Shown piece by piece: positions 51,744 to 63,598 of a stretch of 64,000 nucleotides of DNA (the first letter of the stretch is position 1; each line of letters opens with the position of its first letter). The notes beneath the pieces were generated by a model. It saw only the letters and a program-made list of their open reading frames with translations, made no database searches and was not told the DNA's origin. Source of the DNA: Axinella damicornis (taxonomy: Eukaryota > Porifera > Demospongiae > Axinellida > Axinellidae); assembly GCA_963931865.1 (NCBI GenBank), contig OZ007510.1:15532589-15596588 (forward strand), given 5' to 3'. A program made the position numbers and the translations under genes.

Positions 51744-53039
51744 CTATGTAACTGTCCTCATGGATTTGCTCGTAGTCCGGTACAGAGTGTTGGGGTATCT
51801 ATCTTAAACCATCAAAGAAGTTTGAAAGTGCAGATGGAGAATACAACGATGTCTGCTATAAGTTTTAGTGTTTGCTTCAACGGAAAAAGAAAAAGATTGT
51901 GTGTGAGCTGGTGAACGCCAATAGCCTACAGTAGTTACAATCTATTCTATTGCTGAATATATGCTATGATGATTACTGCACGATATGGTATGCTCCCCCC
52001 CCCCCCCCCCCCCCCCCCCCGATATTATTACAAGAATGGATGTGCATTACATTGTGGGGTGAGCTTGAGTGAGAACATAGAGCATGGAGTCATGCAACTG
52101 TGCACGAAGACACTGCTGCGATGATCAAGAGGTGCCACATTCGTAGCTTGAGGTGCTCTCCGTGGACCAGGCTTGCATGGCTGCATGATATGGGCCCCAC
52201 ACATGAAGGGCCCCCAGCCCGGCTGGGCATGTTACAGGGGCCAGGGTTTTATTGACTCTCTGCACCGTACAGTGTGAACTGTGAGGGGCTACATCATCAT
52301 GCATGACTGTGTGCGAAGTAAATATGCAAGTGTGAACTTGCACATGTTTAGTGGGGGATGTGTTGAACAACTGTCATGCATGTGAATGCGACATAATGTA
52401 CACATAATAGAGGAAGAATGAGGGAGTGGAAGAGTACTATAATAATATTATAGCCACTAGTACTGTATCAGGAAGCTTAAGTGTACCTGGAAGAAAAAAC
52501 CTTTTAGGACCATGAAGGATGCCAACAGCTACACTACAGAGCAGTACTAAATCAGCTGATAGAAAAGAAAAAAGAACTAGCCTACTTGTATAGCAACGCT
52601 AGCTAGCCCTCAAAAAAAAAAGAAGAAAAAAAAGAAGAAAGAATAAAAGAAAAGGGGGAATGAAAAAAAAAAGAAAAAAATACAACCTAGCAACAACCCA
52701 TCCCTCCGTGACAGGTCAGACACCGAAGTGTAAGCCTCAGGAGCGCTGGATAGGCGGCGGTGACTGGAATCACAGGAGGCTACCTGCTTTCAACCAGAAC
52801 ACCTTTCTTTAGCTTCGGTGGTCGTGGGGAACCGGCGTACTCAAGCTGCTAGGCGGGGAAGTCAGGAACCGGGTGTGTACGGAGTGGCCCAGACTCGTAC
52901 TCGGTTATTGGGGAGACGAACACTCAACCCCCAGGCTGTAAAGCAAGTGCTTAGCGAGTGTGCCATCCCGACTTCCCGCCAAAACTTGGTACAAATTCAA
53001 TATTTAAAGCCCAAACCGGAAGTAGCCTGTTGCGCATGC
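51744..53039. other. Intergenic: poly-C run, purine-rich tract and tRNA-like relic
   Basis: A pure C run at about 51996-52020 and an A/G tract at about 52610-52685 are the main features. On the minus strand about 52905-52975 resembles a decayed tRNA or tRNA-derived SINE head: GATGGCACACTCGCTAAGCA (A-box-like) and GAGTGTTCGTCTCCCC (B-box-like, one mismatch). A clean cloverleaf could not be drawn. No protein gene was recognised. Confidence 0.35.
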
Positions 53040-53200
53040 GCGCAGACTGACCTTTGAACCTTCGAGCAAAAAATGGCGGGCGAGTTCAAAGCTAGCTAAG
53101 GTCTTCAGTTTGTAGCCAGTTTGCTACATAGTATTACTGTGCTCTTAGCGGCATGGAATCACTAACGAAGTTTGGAGTCAGAATTGAACTGAGTTGGTGA
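53040..53200 (+). promoter_or_regulatory. Possible promoter and first exon of an unidentified gene
   Basis: AAAAATGGCGGGCGAG resembles a YY1-type start-site motif. At 53153 ATGGAATCACTAACGAAG opens MESLTKFGVRIELS and runs to a consensus donor, TTG|GTGAGTAG. A continuous frame at 53231-53479 (WVLVSVISEKKVAVIKC) also ends near a donor. The phases do not join at the nearest acceptor, so the gene model fails and only a candidate first exon is suggested. Confidence 0.25.
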
Positions 53201-53501
53201 GTAGAGTAAACCGGGCAGACGAAAAGAAGCGTGTGGTGTCTGAAACTTCCAAGACATTGGTCTTACTTTGCTTCTGTGACGAGGAAGAATGTGCTGTCAT
53301 CGAAAGAAACGTTTGTGGAGGACGTCTGGGTTTTGGTGAGTGTCATCAGCGAGAAGAAAGTAGCTGTCATAAAATGCACGCACTCCTCAGAAACACCTGA
53401 ATATAGCTCGTTGTTGGCTTTGATCTTAACCTTCAATATAATGCACACTTTTCAAAGATCAAAGGCTGTCTTGGGTCGGTGAGTTGCACTAAGAAGTTTA
53501 G

Positions 53502-53665
53502 ATACCACTTTGCCGTGCATTACGGGCTTTAGTGCACTCGGGCAATCTAGTTAACGGTCTTGGGCGGATAATGCACTCGCCTTCGGCTCGTGCATTATCT
53601 CGCCCTCGACCGTTAACTAGATTGCCCTCGTGCACTAAAACCCGTAATGCACGGCAAAGTGGTAT
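53502..53665. mobile_element. 164-bp foldback, arms about 75 bp
   Basis: ATACCACTTTGCCGTGCATT at the left pairs with AATGCACGGCAAAGTGGTAT at the right, and the arms match almost throughout (AATCTAGTTAACGGTC / GACCGTTAACTAGATT). The loop is about CTCGCCTTCGGCTCG. The ends differ from the TAGCCTCG family, so this is a separate element. No coding capacity. Confidence 0.85.
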
Positions 53666-53774
53666 ATAAATATTACTTAAGTCCCCTACTCCCCTCCCCG
53701 CCAGGGTTGTTGTAGTGGCTGGTAGTAATGTAATGGATTACAAGATACTTTTGTCTGAGTAGTTGCAATTGTAC

Positions 53775-53881
53775 TAGTCTTGTTCCCAGACCGTTTATCC
53801 AGCGCGTGTATCGCTTCCAGTATAATGCGCGATACTAAAAGCGATCCGTGCTGGGGTAGGTTGGGTCTGGGACCGAGACTA
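53775..53881. mobile_element. Foldback element, TAGCCTCG family, diverged
   Basis: TAGTCTTGTTCCCAGACC pairs with GGTCTGGGACCGAGACTA-like sequence at the right (GGGTCTGGGACCGAGACTA). The inner part has GTATCGCTTCCAGTATAATG against ATACTAAAAGCGAT. 107 bp. Confidence 0.75.
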
Positions 53882-56866
53882 CAATTGTGCTTGATTACCT
53901 TGTGGTTAACAATAGCTACTGCTATTGGCCATGGCCCAATATTGTACTACTTCCGTCCTACCAAGCCACAAATAATATTGACCTCCAGTACACTGAGCAC
54001 TTGTTGAAACTGAAGATGGTGTGTAATTGTAATCATAATTATTGCATGAAATTGATTGAAATTGTAATGCTAATTGGCTTCAAGAATGAGCTAATCATAA
54101 TTGATTACTAGGAAGCAGTAATTGCAACAACCCTGCTCGGAGTCCCTACCCCAACCTTCTTTGAGAAGGAACTACAGCACATCGTTAGCCATGGACAGTT
54201 CTTTAGCCCATGACACTTCTGTAGTGTCTATAGCCTCGTTCCCAGAGGGCTCTCTCATTGTCATGTCACAGGACAGTTGATGTCAACCCTGACCTACCAA
54301 GTGGAGAGTCTGCCGAAGAATCTGCATGCTGGGACGGGTGTACTATCCCCAGGCCAGCAGCTGAGAGGCCATGTTCTTTGGTTAGACGCTCTGCAGGTAC
54401 AAAGCCTAAAGGGGAGGAGGTGGGTGGGAGGAGGGCTAGGACGTGGGTGGTGGGAGAGGGTACAGCGATCCATGTGTGACAAATGAATGGTAGCCTCATT
54501 TCCCAGCCGTCCCCACCTGTCCTGTAGAACTTGATCGCTTGCAGTATTCAAATACGGCTGGGAGATCTCAGGTAGACAGACGATGGACGTACTGGGAACG
54601 GTGCCCCTTTCACGTCATCCTGTCCCTGGGGGCAGTTCCCCATTCACGTCATCCTGTCCCTTGCCATAGCTGATTGACGTGGACATAATTAAGTATAACA
54701 ACTTTTCACCCATGCAATTAGTTGGTATGCATGGTTGTATGGATGGCTGATACGACCTCTGCAGTTTCGAGCCGAACACCCCTAGGGAACTGAAATTGGT
54801 ACGCTTGATGGCTCTAGATGCAGAAAATGATTTCTATAGGAATTAGGAAAGTTGTGGGTGGGAAGAGTTGTTAACTCAAGTACGGTATTGCATGTCTCCT
54901 GGGCAGGTGGAATATTGATTTGAATGTGGTTCTGTGATCCGGAGTCTGTTGGTATACTACCCCATCCAGGATATACTTGGAGCTCCTCCAGCTGGTGAAG
55001 TGCCACTAGAAGATCACTGTCAATACAAGTAGGACACAATTCATTTATGATAACAGTCTGTTAGTATAGATACATCTGAATCATGGCCTATAGTGACCGC
55101 TCATCACTCCCTAATTGGTTACCATCTGTGAAGTTGGTCCAAGTCAGCTATGCTGCACTGTGTTCAGAGATCTCTTCTGGAAGTGGCAGCTAGCTTTCGG
55201 CTGGAGCATCTCATTCGCTAGTGTTCCATGTTGGGTGGGAGTGTGTTATCCTGCTTTCAGACCCTGGGCACACTACCTCTCTCCGTGCAACAAGACCTTT
55301 CTGATATTGAGTGAGCCCCACCAGCAGTTAATGTAAACCCTCATCGTGACGACAATTATTGGAGGAGTTCGTAGGTCAGGTAAGCATCGCACCTTGGTAG
55401 ACTACAGGTACCTCCCTTGATTGCCTGGCACCACTACCACGAGAGGGTACTGTTGTGCATTAGCTATACTTCCTGACTGCACCAAAGCGATTAGAAAAAA
55501 CGGTGAATCGAACTCAGGCAGAAGAAAGGGTACCGGTGATGGATAGCATGAAAGGATGGAGCTAGAGCACTAACGTTTAGTGCACCCATCAGGAGATGGA
55601 TGCACTGTGCATGGACTCAGAAATTGAAACTCCAGTACTTACACCACCACATGCTAAAGGTTGCATGAATGCACTTTGTAAGCCTGAGCCTCTGGCTGCA
55701 TTGGGACAACTGTACGAGGGGCTAGAGTTGAAGCTGCCTCAATCTCGAGATGCAGTCATGTTTGAATGAGAAACGGCTTGGTTGCTCAAATGAAGTGAAG
55801 AGGAGACTCACATCCTTTCCTCAATTTATGCATGGGATAGGACTGAGGAAGGGTATGGCATTTCCTTTGTGTGTTTGACAGGTGGTGTATGGCAGGCCAT
55901 CATCACTTGCTGCTGCTTGTAAGATGAAGCTTCCAGGGAAACAAGACCATACCTGTTCAGTCTGACCTTGTCTTGCTGGTCAGCACTCCGTTGGAAATGG
56001 GCTGACAACGTTGGACAATAAAACTAGTTAGCTACTTATAGAGGTAAACTAACCCTATTGAGATTTAGTAAAACTATTATATGTGACTTCTATAACTACA
56101 AAGATAACTGAAACAACATTGGGGTCTTGGTGTTCATGCATTGTAAAAGCTGATCATCATACGTTGCAGACTGCATGCATCTCTAATTGGTTTTTTCAAT
56201 TAGTCTAAGAGTGATATTATCGGTGACTGGTGGTAATAGAATTTGCTACACTGTCCTGTCTGCTGTGTGTCTTCACCCCACAACAACTTCGTGCTTTGTC
56301 GCTCAGAGAACTGCTGGAATTGGCAACAGAATGGCCAGATTGCACATGCCATTGCTGAAAGGTAATTAACTTGGTCAAGTGTGAATGCCTCTTTGACGTG
56401 GTGTGTGGTGTCAAAGTCTCCAGTTCTAAATCACTTGCATGCATGCATGCATAGGCATGCATCAAAATTCTCATTTTCAGTAGCTAAATAGCTATAGGCC
56501 AGGACAGCATCTACTCATAGTTTTTATGTCAGTTCTCTCCCTATGAATATTAATACAGGCGCTTCGAGTTCATTTGGAATCTCCTTAGAATGGAGGATGT
56601 CCGTTGTTAGCTACTGGTTGTTGCTGCTCTCTGAGTATGCCATTCTCACCAAGTGAGCAGTACACAGAGACTGGCGACTGGAAAAGCAGGAAACAGGAAA
56701 CGGGACAGGATGGGAGCACGGAGCGGGAATCCTAAGCAGGCTGTTTTGGGGGTCACTGCCTGTAAGCCTGGACTCTGACCGAAACAGCAGCTGTAGCTAT
56801 ACAGACAGCAAACGCCAGCAAAGCTGCAAAGAGCTCTCTCTCAAGTTCCTTCCTATATAGCCTGTT
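53882..56866. other. Intergenic, no gene recognised
   Basis: There are single arms of the foldback family near 54230 (TAGCCTCGTTCCCAGAGG) and 54491 (TAGCCTCATTTCCCAG). The short ORFs on both strands have no domain resemblance, splice context or codon signal that I could support. Confidence 0.45.
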
Positions 56867-56943
56867 GAGCCTTCCCTGTTCCCGGCATCCCGTCCTGTTT
56901 CCTGGTCCGACCAGGAAGCAGGATGGGATGGGAACGGCTCAAG
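56867..56943. repeat. Inverted repeat upstream of the bHLH gene
   Basis: TTGAGCC ... TTCCCGGCATCCCGTCCTG with TTTCCTGGTC pairs imperfectly with GACCAGGAAGCAGGATGGGA and TGGGAACGGCTCAA. The stem is about 36 bp with small bulges. A related block (GGAAACGGGACAGGATGGGA) lies at 56697. Confidence 0.6.
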
Positions 56944-57369
56944 ACTATATTGCAAGTTGTCATGGAGTGTTGAAGTGACTACTGGCAGCATGAAAGGTTT
57001 CAGCTCCGGTAGGTTTCACAGTCATAGCTAGTCTATAGCTGTTCGTAGTAAGGTGTGGTTTTTCCAATTACGCTAGGGAATTGATAATCTGCTTGAAAAT
57101 CATGTTTGGGTTACATCATAGTACATGTTCGGAGGAGCCAGGCTTCCTGATGAGTAGCTGTACAAACTCTGCATGAATTCTGTTTATGGTCTGCACTGTT
57201 TTGGTGTTTATTTGTTCAACAAGTGTGTAAATGTAAATCCTTTCATGTCAACATAGTGGCTCAGACAGCACTATATTGCGCGTGCGGTGCAGTTCCTATT
57301 TCTTTGCGTTGGAGTGCCAGCTATAGAGTTTGTGTATTCGCATGCAGTTTAGAACCAGACGGCGAATTA

Positions 57370-57933
57370 ATGGACGGCGGAGACTCGAACGCGTTTAATT
57401 TGCGACTGAACTCCATTGGAGAGTCCTCCTCGGATACCAGCGGTCCTCCTTCCTCGGTCAGCAGCAGCGAAACGCGGAACATTATAAGATCCAACAGGCG
57501 GAAGCGTCCTCCTGTTAGACTGCAGAACCTGGAGGGCGTCGTTGGTGCGTGCAAAAGGGGAAGACGCATGGGACGGCGAAACAGGACGCGTGCCGAACGA
57601 GAAGCCACTGCAGATGACGACCAAAGGACAAGGAATGCAAGGGAGAGGAAGAGAGTGAGTAATGTAAATCAGGAGTTTCAGCAGCTACGGTCTGCGCTCG
57701 GAAGAGACGAAACTGACAGACCGCTGACGAAGCTGAAAACCTTAGAAACGGCAATCCAGTACATCCGCGACCTTACTGAAGAGCTGAACCGGCTACGAGC
57801 AGAGATAGGGGAGGTACCTCCCTATGCATATGCAGAAGGACCGGTACCAGGTCCTAGCAGCGGTAAGCTGTTGAGTGCTTCATTACCACGCTTCAATGCG
57901 TTCGGATCTGTACAGTATACACGTAATGCATGA
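57370..57933 (+). CDS. Basic helix-loop-helix transcription factor
   Basis: 187 residues from the ATG at 57370; the frame is open upstream to 57223 but that part looks like intron or leader (GCATGCAG at 57345 could be an acceptor). Basic region 86-96 (RTRNARERKRV, with the NARER glutamate that contacts the E-box), helix 1 near 97-110 (SNVNQEFQQLRSAL), loop near 111-120, helix 2 near 121-142 (KLKTLETAIQYIRDLTEELN). The pattern fits group A, nearest by eye to achaete-scute/atonal-like factors, which bind E-boxes as heterodimers with E proteins. Ser-rich N-terminus and Lys/Arg-rich 43-78 (probable nuclear localisation). The exact subfamily is not decided. It appears to be a single exon. Confidence 0.85.
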   Translation: MDGGDSNAFNLRLNSIGESSSDTSGPPSSVSSSETRNIIRSNRRKRPPVRLQNLEGVVGACKRGRRMGRRNRTRAEREATADDDQRTRNARERKRVSNVNQEFQQLRSALGRDETDRPLTKLKTLETAIQYIRDLTEELNRLRAEIGEVPPYAYAEGPVPGPSSGKLLSASLPRFNAFGSVQYTRNA

Positions 57934-58525
57934 GCTCCTCCCAGTTATGATAGTTCATGTCCAGTCAATGGTCTGTACTTTGTTTCTTGTCCATGCTCAA
58001 AGCCAATTTGTAAACACTGCACAAGCCTCCTTGCAATTATGGTAGTTGTGGTGGAGTGTGTTCTGTAACCCGAAGCTCAGGCCATCACCTGATCATGTTC
58101 TCCTTCATCGTCCCACATGTACTAACCACAGGGACAAGTGGACATGGCTGCATGACACGGCTTGATAATTTATGCCTCTTGACCACCTGTAACCATGAAT
58201 GTCTTCATTAATTTGTTTGTTGTCAGATGAATTGTAAGATCTCAGGCAAACTATGCCTATAATAATACAGTCATATTGTTATTAATTGTCATGTGAGGTT
58301 TCATCATATTGTGTTGCAAGACCAGACCTTGTTCTACCTGACAAGCTTATATCTGGAACTTTATGCGTTGTAAAATGTTCACATTTCGCATCATAATAAT
58401 TATTTTTGTGGACTGGATTACTCGCGAAAAGTTTTTTCAGCAGCTGCAGCCTAATTATCTGATACGATTGGGAGCCAGATGAAGTAGCTACAAACTAATA
58501 GTGCTTACTGCACCGTTTGAGGCTG
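57934..58525. other. Probable 3' UTR and intergenic sequence
   Basis: No gene seen. AT-rich stretch following the bHLH stop; several AATAAT strings but no clear AATAAA near the expected distance. Confidence 0.4.
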
Positions 58526-58733
58526 CCATGCAGGCCGGGTTTCATCTAGAAAAAAAATGTTTGGGGGGGAAGTAGTGGCAAGTGCCGTGCATCTGAGTCC
58601 TAATATGGTATTACCTATGATGTAATGATATAGTCAATCTCTTCTTTGGGGGGGAAGCTAGACTGTTTGGGGGGGAAGCTTCCCCCCTGCCCCCCCCCCC
58701 CCCCCCCCCCCCCAGAAGATGAAACCCTGCCAT
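58526..58733. mobile_element. MITE-like element with GGGTTTCATCT ends and G/C runs
   Basis: GCCATGCAGGCCGGGTTTCATCT at the left pairs with AGATGAAACCCTGCCATGCA at the right. Inside, GTTTGGGGGGGAAG occurs three times, followed by CTTCCCCCC and a long C run. The interior can thus fold on itself, as at 27749-27804. 208 bp, non-coding. Confidence 0.6.
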
Positions 58734-59076
58734 GCATGTTTACCAAGAAACTTGAGAAGCAGCTGTTGGCGAAGTAAATATTCTCATGTAAAAATTTATT
58801 TCGTGAATAAAATGTTTGTGGTTTTTGACAACCACGAAGAATATTCTTACATCAAAAATTTCCGTAATGGTACTTAGCTTCTATGCTGCATACAGTTGCT
58901 GTAAATCACACTGAATACTAGAAGTAAATATAGCTAGCTATACTTTGCCTGACGAAGATTAGCAGAGCATCAATTTTGGAATCACCCACTAGCTTGCTAC
59001 GATTACAGACAGTCCTGTCCAGCAGTGAGCACTGGTTTGAACGGTCAAGTCTGCAGGAACACTCCATCTATTTCCA
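58734..59076. other. Stretch without recognisable gene
   Basis: AT-rich; contains an inverted pair around 58775-58850 (GTAAATATTCTC...AAAATTT / AATATTCTTAC). May be the 5' part of the retrotransposon fragment that follows, but no coding similarity was visible. Confidence 0.35.
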
Positions 59077-59443
59077 TTGATGTACTGGCTGGAGATTCAG
59101 GATGTGATGTTTCTTGTCAAATCACTAAAAGAACCTGCAGACAACATGATGATCCTCGATTATGTTACTTTTGCATCTGGGAAAACCAGATCAGCATCAT
59201 CAGGGAAACTAGTTCACAACTATACAAGATACTCACAATCACGCCACTTTTACTTTAATCGTATTGTCAGGCTATGGAACTCTCTCCCGACCATAGACCT
59301 CAATCAGTCTATCTACAGCATTAAGCGCCAAATTATTTCTCGCCTATGGCTCCACTTTCAAACAACGTTTGATCCTGAGAATGTATGCACTTACCACTTT
59401 CTATGTCCTTGCAATAAATGTGTTGCTCTAGCAAGTACTAGGT
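59077..59443 (+). pseudogene. 5'-truncated non-LTR retrotransposon, polymerase C-terminus
   Basis: The frame reads SGKLVHNYTRYSQSRHFYFNRIVRLWNSLP, then SIYSIKRQIISRLW and FHFLCPCNKC-like CTYHFLCPCNKCVAL. The R-F-x-N-R-I-V-x-L-WNSLP block with a Cys-rich tail is typical of the 3' end of CR1/L2-type ORF2. Only the last 120 or so residues remain, as is usual for 5'-truncated insertions. An (AAT)n tail follows about 150 bp on, at 59597-59631. Confidence 0.72.
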
Positions 59444-59596
59444 AACGATCACTGCTGTTCAAGTCACTACCTTGTCGGATAACAATAATTTTTTATCTCA
59501 GCATCATCATCATTGATGTATGTCTGTCAGCGGTCCTTATTCAAATGTATCACTTTACTATCCTTGTTCAAATGCCACTGTACTGCTGTAAAGTTC

Positions 59597-59631
<35 letters not shown>
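59597..59631 (+). repeat. (AAT)n microsatellite, probable retrotransposon tail
   Basis: About 11 AAT units downstream of the polymerase fragment. Several CR1/L2-like elements end in short tandem repeats instead of poly-A, so it is likely the 3' terminus of the element. Confidence 0.7.
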
Positions 59632-59634
<3 letters not shown>

Positions 59635-60582
59635 GTCTCAGGATGGAGGGCATGATAGCTAGTGGTGCCCGTACGCGTGGATGCTGGCTACTCCTCAACA
59701 ACTGCTTCCCTCATGTTTGGTTAGCCATCCCACAGTTAGCTCAGTGAAAGATGGAAGCAGTGGGAGGGAAACAGTCAGCTCAGGACTGGCCTGCAATTGC
59801 AGTGTTGAGAGAGGAGAGGAGTAGCTAGTGAAGGTCTCCAGAAGTAAAGCATGGAGCCAGTATCACAACAGGGCCACTGCTACTGGGTGTGGAGGAGACT
59901 TGCATGCTCTGAACAGCTGAGGGAAAGTACATACCCTCCGGTTGGGGTGTAGCTACTTGTCTATCCACTCGATCATCCGCCCTACCTAGCTAGCTATAGT
60001 CTAGAAGGTTATAGCTATAGCTACTGTGCATGCCCATACAGTCTCACACAGCCAGATCCAGCTAGGTTGGGTCTGGCTGCACGAGACTGCTTGGGTCCTG
60101 CCTTTTCACTCTAAAGCCAAAAATTGTTCCACATATGTATAGCTACTTGAGATGGTGTCTACAATGTGAATCCAAGGATGTTGCTGTAGGTTCGGGAGAG
60201 CCAGTCTGGTCAGCTACGACCCACTTCATCTTCACTAGGCAGCTGTGACGACAGCAACAGTGTGCAGGATTCCTTGCATGGTCCACTCCCGACATCTCCA
60301 ATCCCAACTTCGAACATATCCTTGTAGCTACCACCACCATGGAAGGGAGGCACCTGCCACTACATATCTTATGCTGCCTGGCTACTTTCGTGCAAATTGC
60401 TTAACTGTAACTAGTTAAGCACCACCATGCATCCTCAAGACTCTGAGAACACTGCTTGAGAATTTTGCTGTAGCTAGTGTTGTAAATGAACCATTTCCTT
60501 AGTTTACAAAGAGTATACAACTGCATCTCTATACTGTTTGTAAACCTTTCGTAAAAAAATAGTGAAATGGCAACAGGTTAGC
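59632..60582. other. Intergenic with one imperfect hairpin
   Basis: At 60040-60088 CAGTCTCACACAGCCAGATC pairs with GGTCTGGCTGCACGAGACTG. No gene was recognised in the rest. Confidence 0.45.
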
Positions 60583-60616
60583 TAGCCTCGTTCCCGAGCG
60601 CCTGGGAATGAGGCTA
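60583..60616. mobile_element. Minimal foldback: two TAGCCTCG ends with no interior
   Basis: TAGCCTCGTTCCC is followed after GAGCGCC by TGGGAATGAGGCTA, 34 bp in all. It looks like an element that has lost everything between its ends. Confidence 0.7.
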
Positions 60617-60901
60617 GTTGTAAACCAGCACATTTGGAGCAGTGAAACATAACTAAGTTCAGGCTGAATTGATCTCATAATCTCACTGTTAACGGAACCC
60701 AAAATCTATATTATGCCTTCCTCCTTCTAGAAGGGTCTTACACTCTATTTGTGTTGATAAAAATGTGTTGCTATCTAGCTAGCTACATTTTCCAGAGAGA
60801 AATCAACATGATTCGGACATGCATTTGTGGAACTGAAATCTACTCGGATTGTTCGAACTTGCAAAATTACCTATAAAACTAGCGGCACAACTAGTGATGC
60901 A

Positions 60902-61161
60902 TAGCCTCGTTCCCAGTCCACACCCAGCTGTCCGTCGCTTGCAGTATAGTAGTACATCCTTTTTGGGACCTATTGACCTTCAGCTAGCTGAAGGTCACAT
61001 TCATTGAACTCACTTTTTTGTAACCACTACTTTTATTTATTTATACCACCCCATATGTAATGTATGTAAACTGAGGAAGCCCTCCTGTTGTCCTTCATTA
61101 AAGTTCTTTTGACCGTACTGCAAGCGACGGACAGCTGGGTGTGGGACTGAGAACGAGGCTA
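60902..61161. mobile_element. Foldback element, TAGCCTCG family, 260 bp
   Basis: TAGCCTCGTTCCCAGTCCAC pairs with GTGGGACTGAGAACGAGGCTA. The inner arms CAGCTGTCCGTCGCTTGCAG and TACTGCAAGCGACGGACAGC continue the stem. The loop of about 150 bp contains an AGCTAGCTGAAGGTC block and an AT-rich part. Confidence 0.85.
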
Positions 61162-61325
61162 ATTTAAGTCATGCAGGGTTACATGTACCGCACTATGCGT
61201 ATATTTTACGGTATGCCGGTGTAGAGTGCATATGTAGTCAGACTGCTCCCTATATTATGGGCCCCGCTTCGCGATTGACGAGCTTCGCGCGCCATTACGC
61301 CGCCTGTACGGGTGAGAGAAAATGT

Positions 61326-61415
61326 ACGTTCCCAGGCCTCCGATTTTCTCCACGGTTCAGCGCCGGCCCTGCGGCTGCGATATAAAATCTGGGCGGAGGC
61401 CTGGGAACGAGGCTA
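61326..61415. mobile_element. Foldback element, TAGCCTCG family
   Basis: ACGTTCCCAGGCCTCCGATT pairs with GGCGGAGGCCTGGGAACGAGGCTA. The left TAGCCTCG is degraded. The loop is GC-rich (GCGCCGGCCCTGCGG). Confidence 0.7.
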
Positions 61416-61621
61416 GTCAGTCTGCTTGTCTTGGCATATAGCGCATGTTTGTGACATTGTCGTCTACAAGTGGTGCCTAATGGTTGTACGCTACAGAGTT
61501 GCTATTATGACATGATCAACTGTTGAACTGCAAAACTGAGCTGCAGGTGCGTGCGGGAACGAGAACTACGACTACGTTGCATTTACGCAGCACGATTCCC
61601 AGTCTTAGTAGCGGACCACAA

Positions 61622-61684
61622 TAGTCTCGTTCCTAGACCATTCTTTTACCTCCGCGTTCGAAAAATGGTCCGGGAACGCGACTA
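61622..61684. mobile_element. Short foldback, diverged TAGCCTCG family
   Basis: TAGTCTCGTTCCTAGACCAT pairs with ATGGTCCGGGAACGCGACTA. 63 bp. Confidence 0.7.
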
Positions 61685-63598
61685 GGACCACCCTAATTGT
61701 CAGATTTTCAACACGAATATTTCCCGGTATACTGTATGCATGCTCTCTGCGTTGCATAGTGTTTCACATCCCCTTCAGTTTATATTATCTAGGTGGGAAC
61801 TTAATTGTGTGTGGGCGAACAATACCATCAAGTGCAGACCATTGTGTACACTGTAGCTGACAGCATTGTTAATAATCGTGTCACCCCGTACTACTCAGCA
61901 GCCGCATTATTGATGCCCAAAGACTCCGGAATCGCACCATGCAGGTGCTAGACGTGAAGACGACGGTTCCACGGCCTCTTGAAAAGTGGCCAAGTTGAAC
62001 AGCAAAACGACCATCACTGTGAATTGTTTCGGCACTTATAACTGTTCACAGAGGCTGCCAAAGTACGACTACCATTGATCACTGTGCAGCTAACCGTCAT
62101 ATGCTCAATGAACCGGCTTCACAGTTAATATTGTACCGTAAGTTCTCTCCAACCTTCTCTCTACCCTGACACCACTCACGTGATGATTTTTCTTGTAGTA
62201 AAAGCTGGGCAGAGGCCTGGGATCGAGGCTAGTGTGCCCATGCACTCTATTTTTCGACTCAGTTTCCATGTGCTTTTCTCACATAGCCCAGGTCTTGCCA
62301 CGCAAGACTTCGGTGATACTTTCACGGCTATTTCTTTTGGCACCATTACTGGAGCATGGCAGAACGGTCATGTGACATGGAGGTTTCTGTACTGAAGTGT
62401 GTTCTTGGTAGTCTTTGCTAGTATCTCGACAAAATTGACATCATTCAAGTGGAGTAAATTCCAGCCATCAGATTCAACCCCGGGGTCACTTAGGCTGTAT
62501 GGCCTCTTGAAGGATTGGCCGCATGGGAAGCCAGTGCTACAAGGTACTCCAACTGAAAGCCTGCCCAGTGCCCAACCTGAAGCGTCTTCAATGCACTCCC
62601 ACCTTAATATAGTTTCAAACTCCCCAACCTCTTCTTGCTGGCTCTTCAGGCTTACCTTCGGTCCCAGGCCATGTTGACGTGGGAACGAGGCTGTTGAGGT
62701 AAGTTTATTATTTCCGTTTGAGTAGTCACATGCGCAGAAAATATGTCCAAACTCCTCTTGGGTTGTGCAGCTAGTTCCTGTGCATGATGTGTATAGCAAT
62801 AGCTATTTCAATAGCTCAACTCTAGCTGCCATTCAAGCAAAGCTCCCTTTGTGCCTCACCGACAAGCTTATGAAGAGCGGTGCAATAGATACCTGGAGTA
62901 CTCGCTCCTGTTCTAAATTGATTGTGGTTTACATGCTTCCCACGTTCGTAGCTTTAACTGGCTCATTTCGCAACGTCACTGACATGATACAACATATCAG
63001 GCCCTGCAAATGATGAAATGCTGGGTGGGGGCCTGGAAACAGGAAGGGCGGGACAGGGGCAGGGTGCACCCGAAGGGTGTAAACATCATGGCCATGTGAA
63101 TAGCCTTGCTTGGAGCCGATTGGGCCATTTCTCTTGTTTAGTGTAAATGGCCCCGAAAACAGTCCTCTCACCCTGTATGACCTCGAATTCTAGTGCTCAA
63201 TGCTGATTTTTTTTTGTCCACTAGAGCGAGTTAGCATTGCCCGAGCATCTTGATCGAATGCTTGTTATTGAGGGGGTGTGGTTTTAATCAAAAATGTGCT
63301 TGGGATGCATGGCTGATCCAGTGTGAACTTCTGTGGTGTATGTTTAAGTGAATTGCAAGCTAAAAGACTGATCTCCAATGTTGGTAAGGATTCAATAATA
63401 TTTTAGTTGAGTGCACTTGTGTGTAGTACACCTCGTATTTTCAAAATGGACAATGGGCTGATGCCATGTCTTCAACATTTAGTTGTGCTGAAGTGCAGTA
63501 CGGCAAGTCTCCAGACCCTTTCCGCTGTGCTCAATGCATGGCGTTTGGGCTATGAGGCTAGTCATTCACATCTAACATCATATTTTGCTTTCTTTCAG
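61685..63598. other. Intergenic or intronic; solo foldback arms
   Basis: Right-hand arms at 62200-62231 (GGCCTGGGATCGAGGCTA) and near 62666-62692 (GTGGGAACGAGGCT) have no obvious partners. Short ORFs (for example 62765-63013) show no recognisable domain. Part of this could be an intron of the gene whose exon starts at 63599. Confidence 0.4.

Noticed and set aside
52905..52975. Functional tRNA gene on the minus strand
   Set aside because: A- and B-box-like blocks exist, but paired stems could not be drawn; at best a decayed tRNA-derived repeat.
53231..53479. 83-codon ORF as second exon after 53153-53196
   Set aside because: The nearest acceptor would give a 22-bp intron and an in-frame stop at the join.
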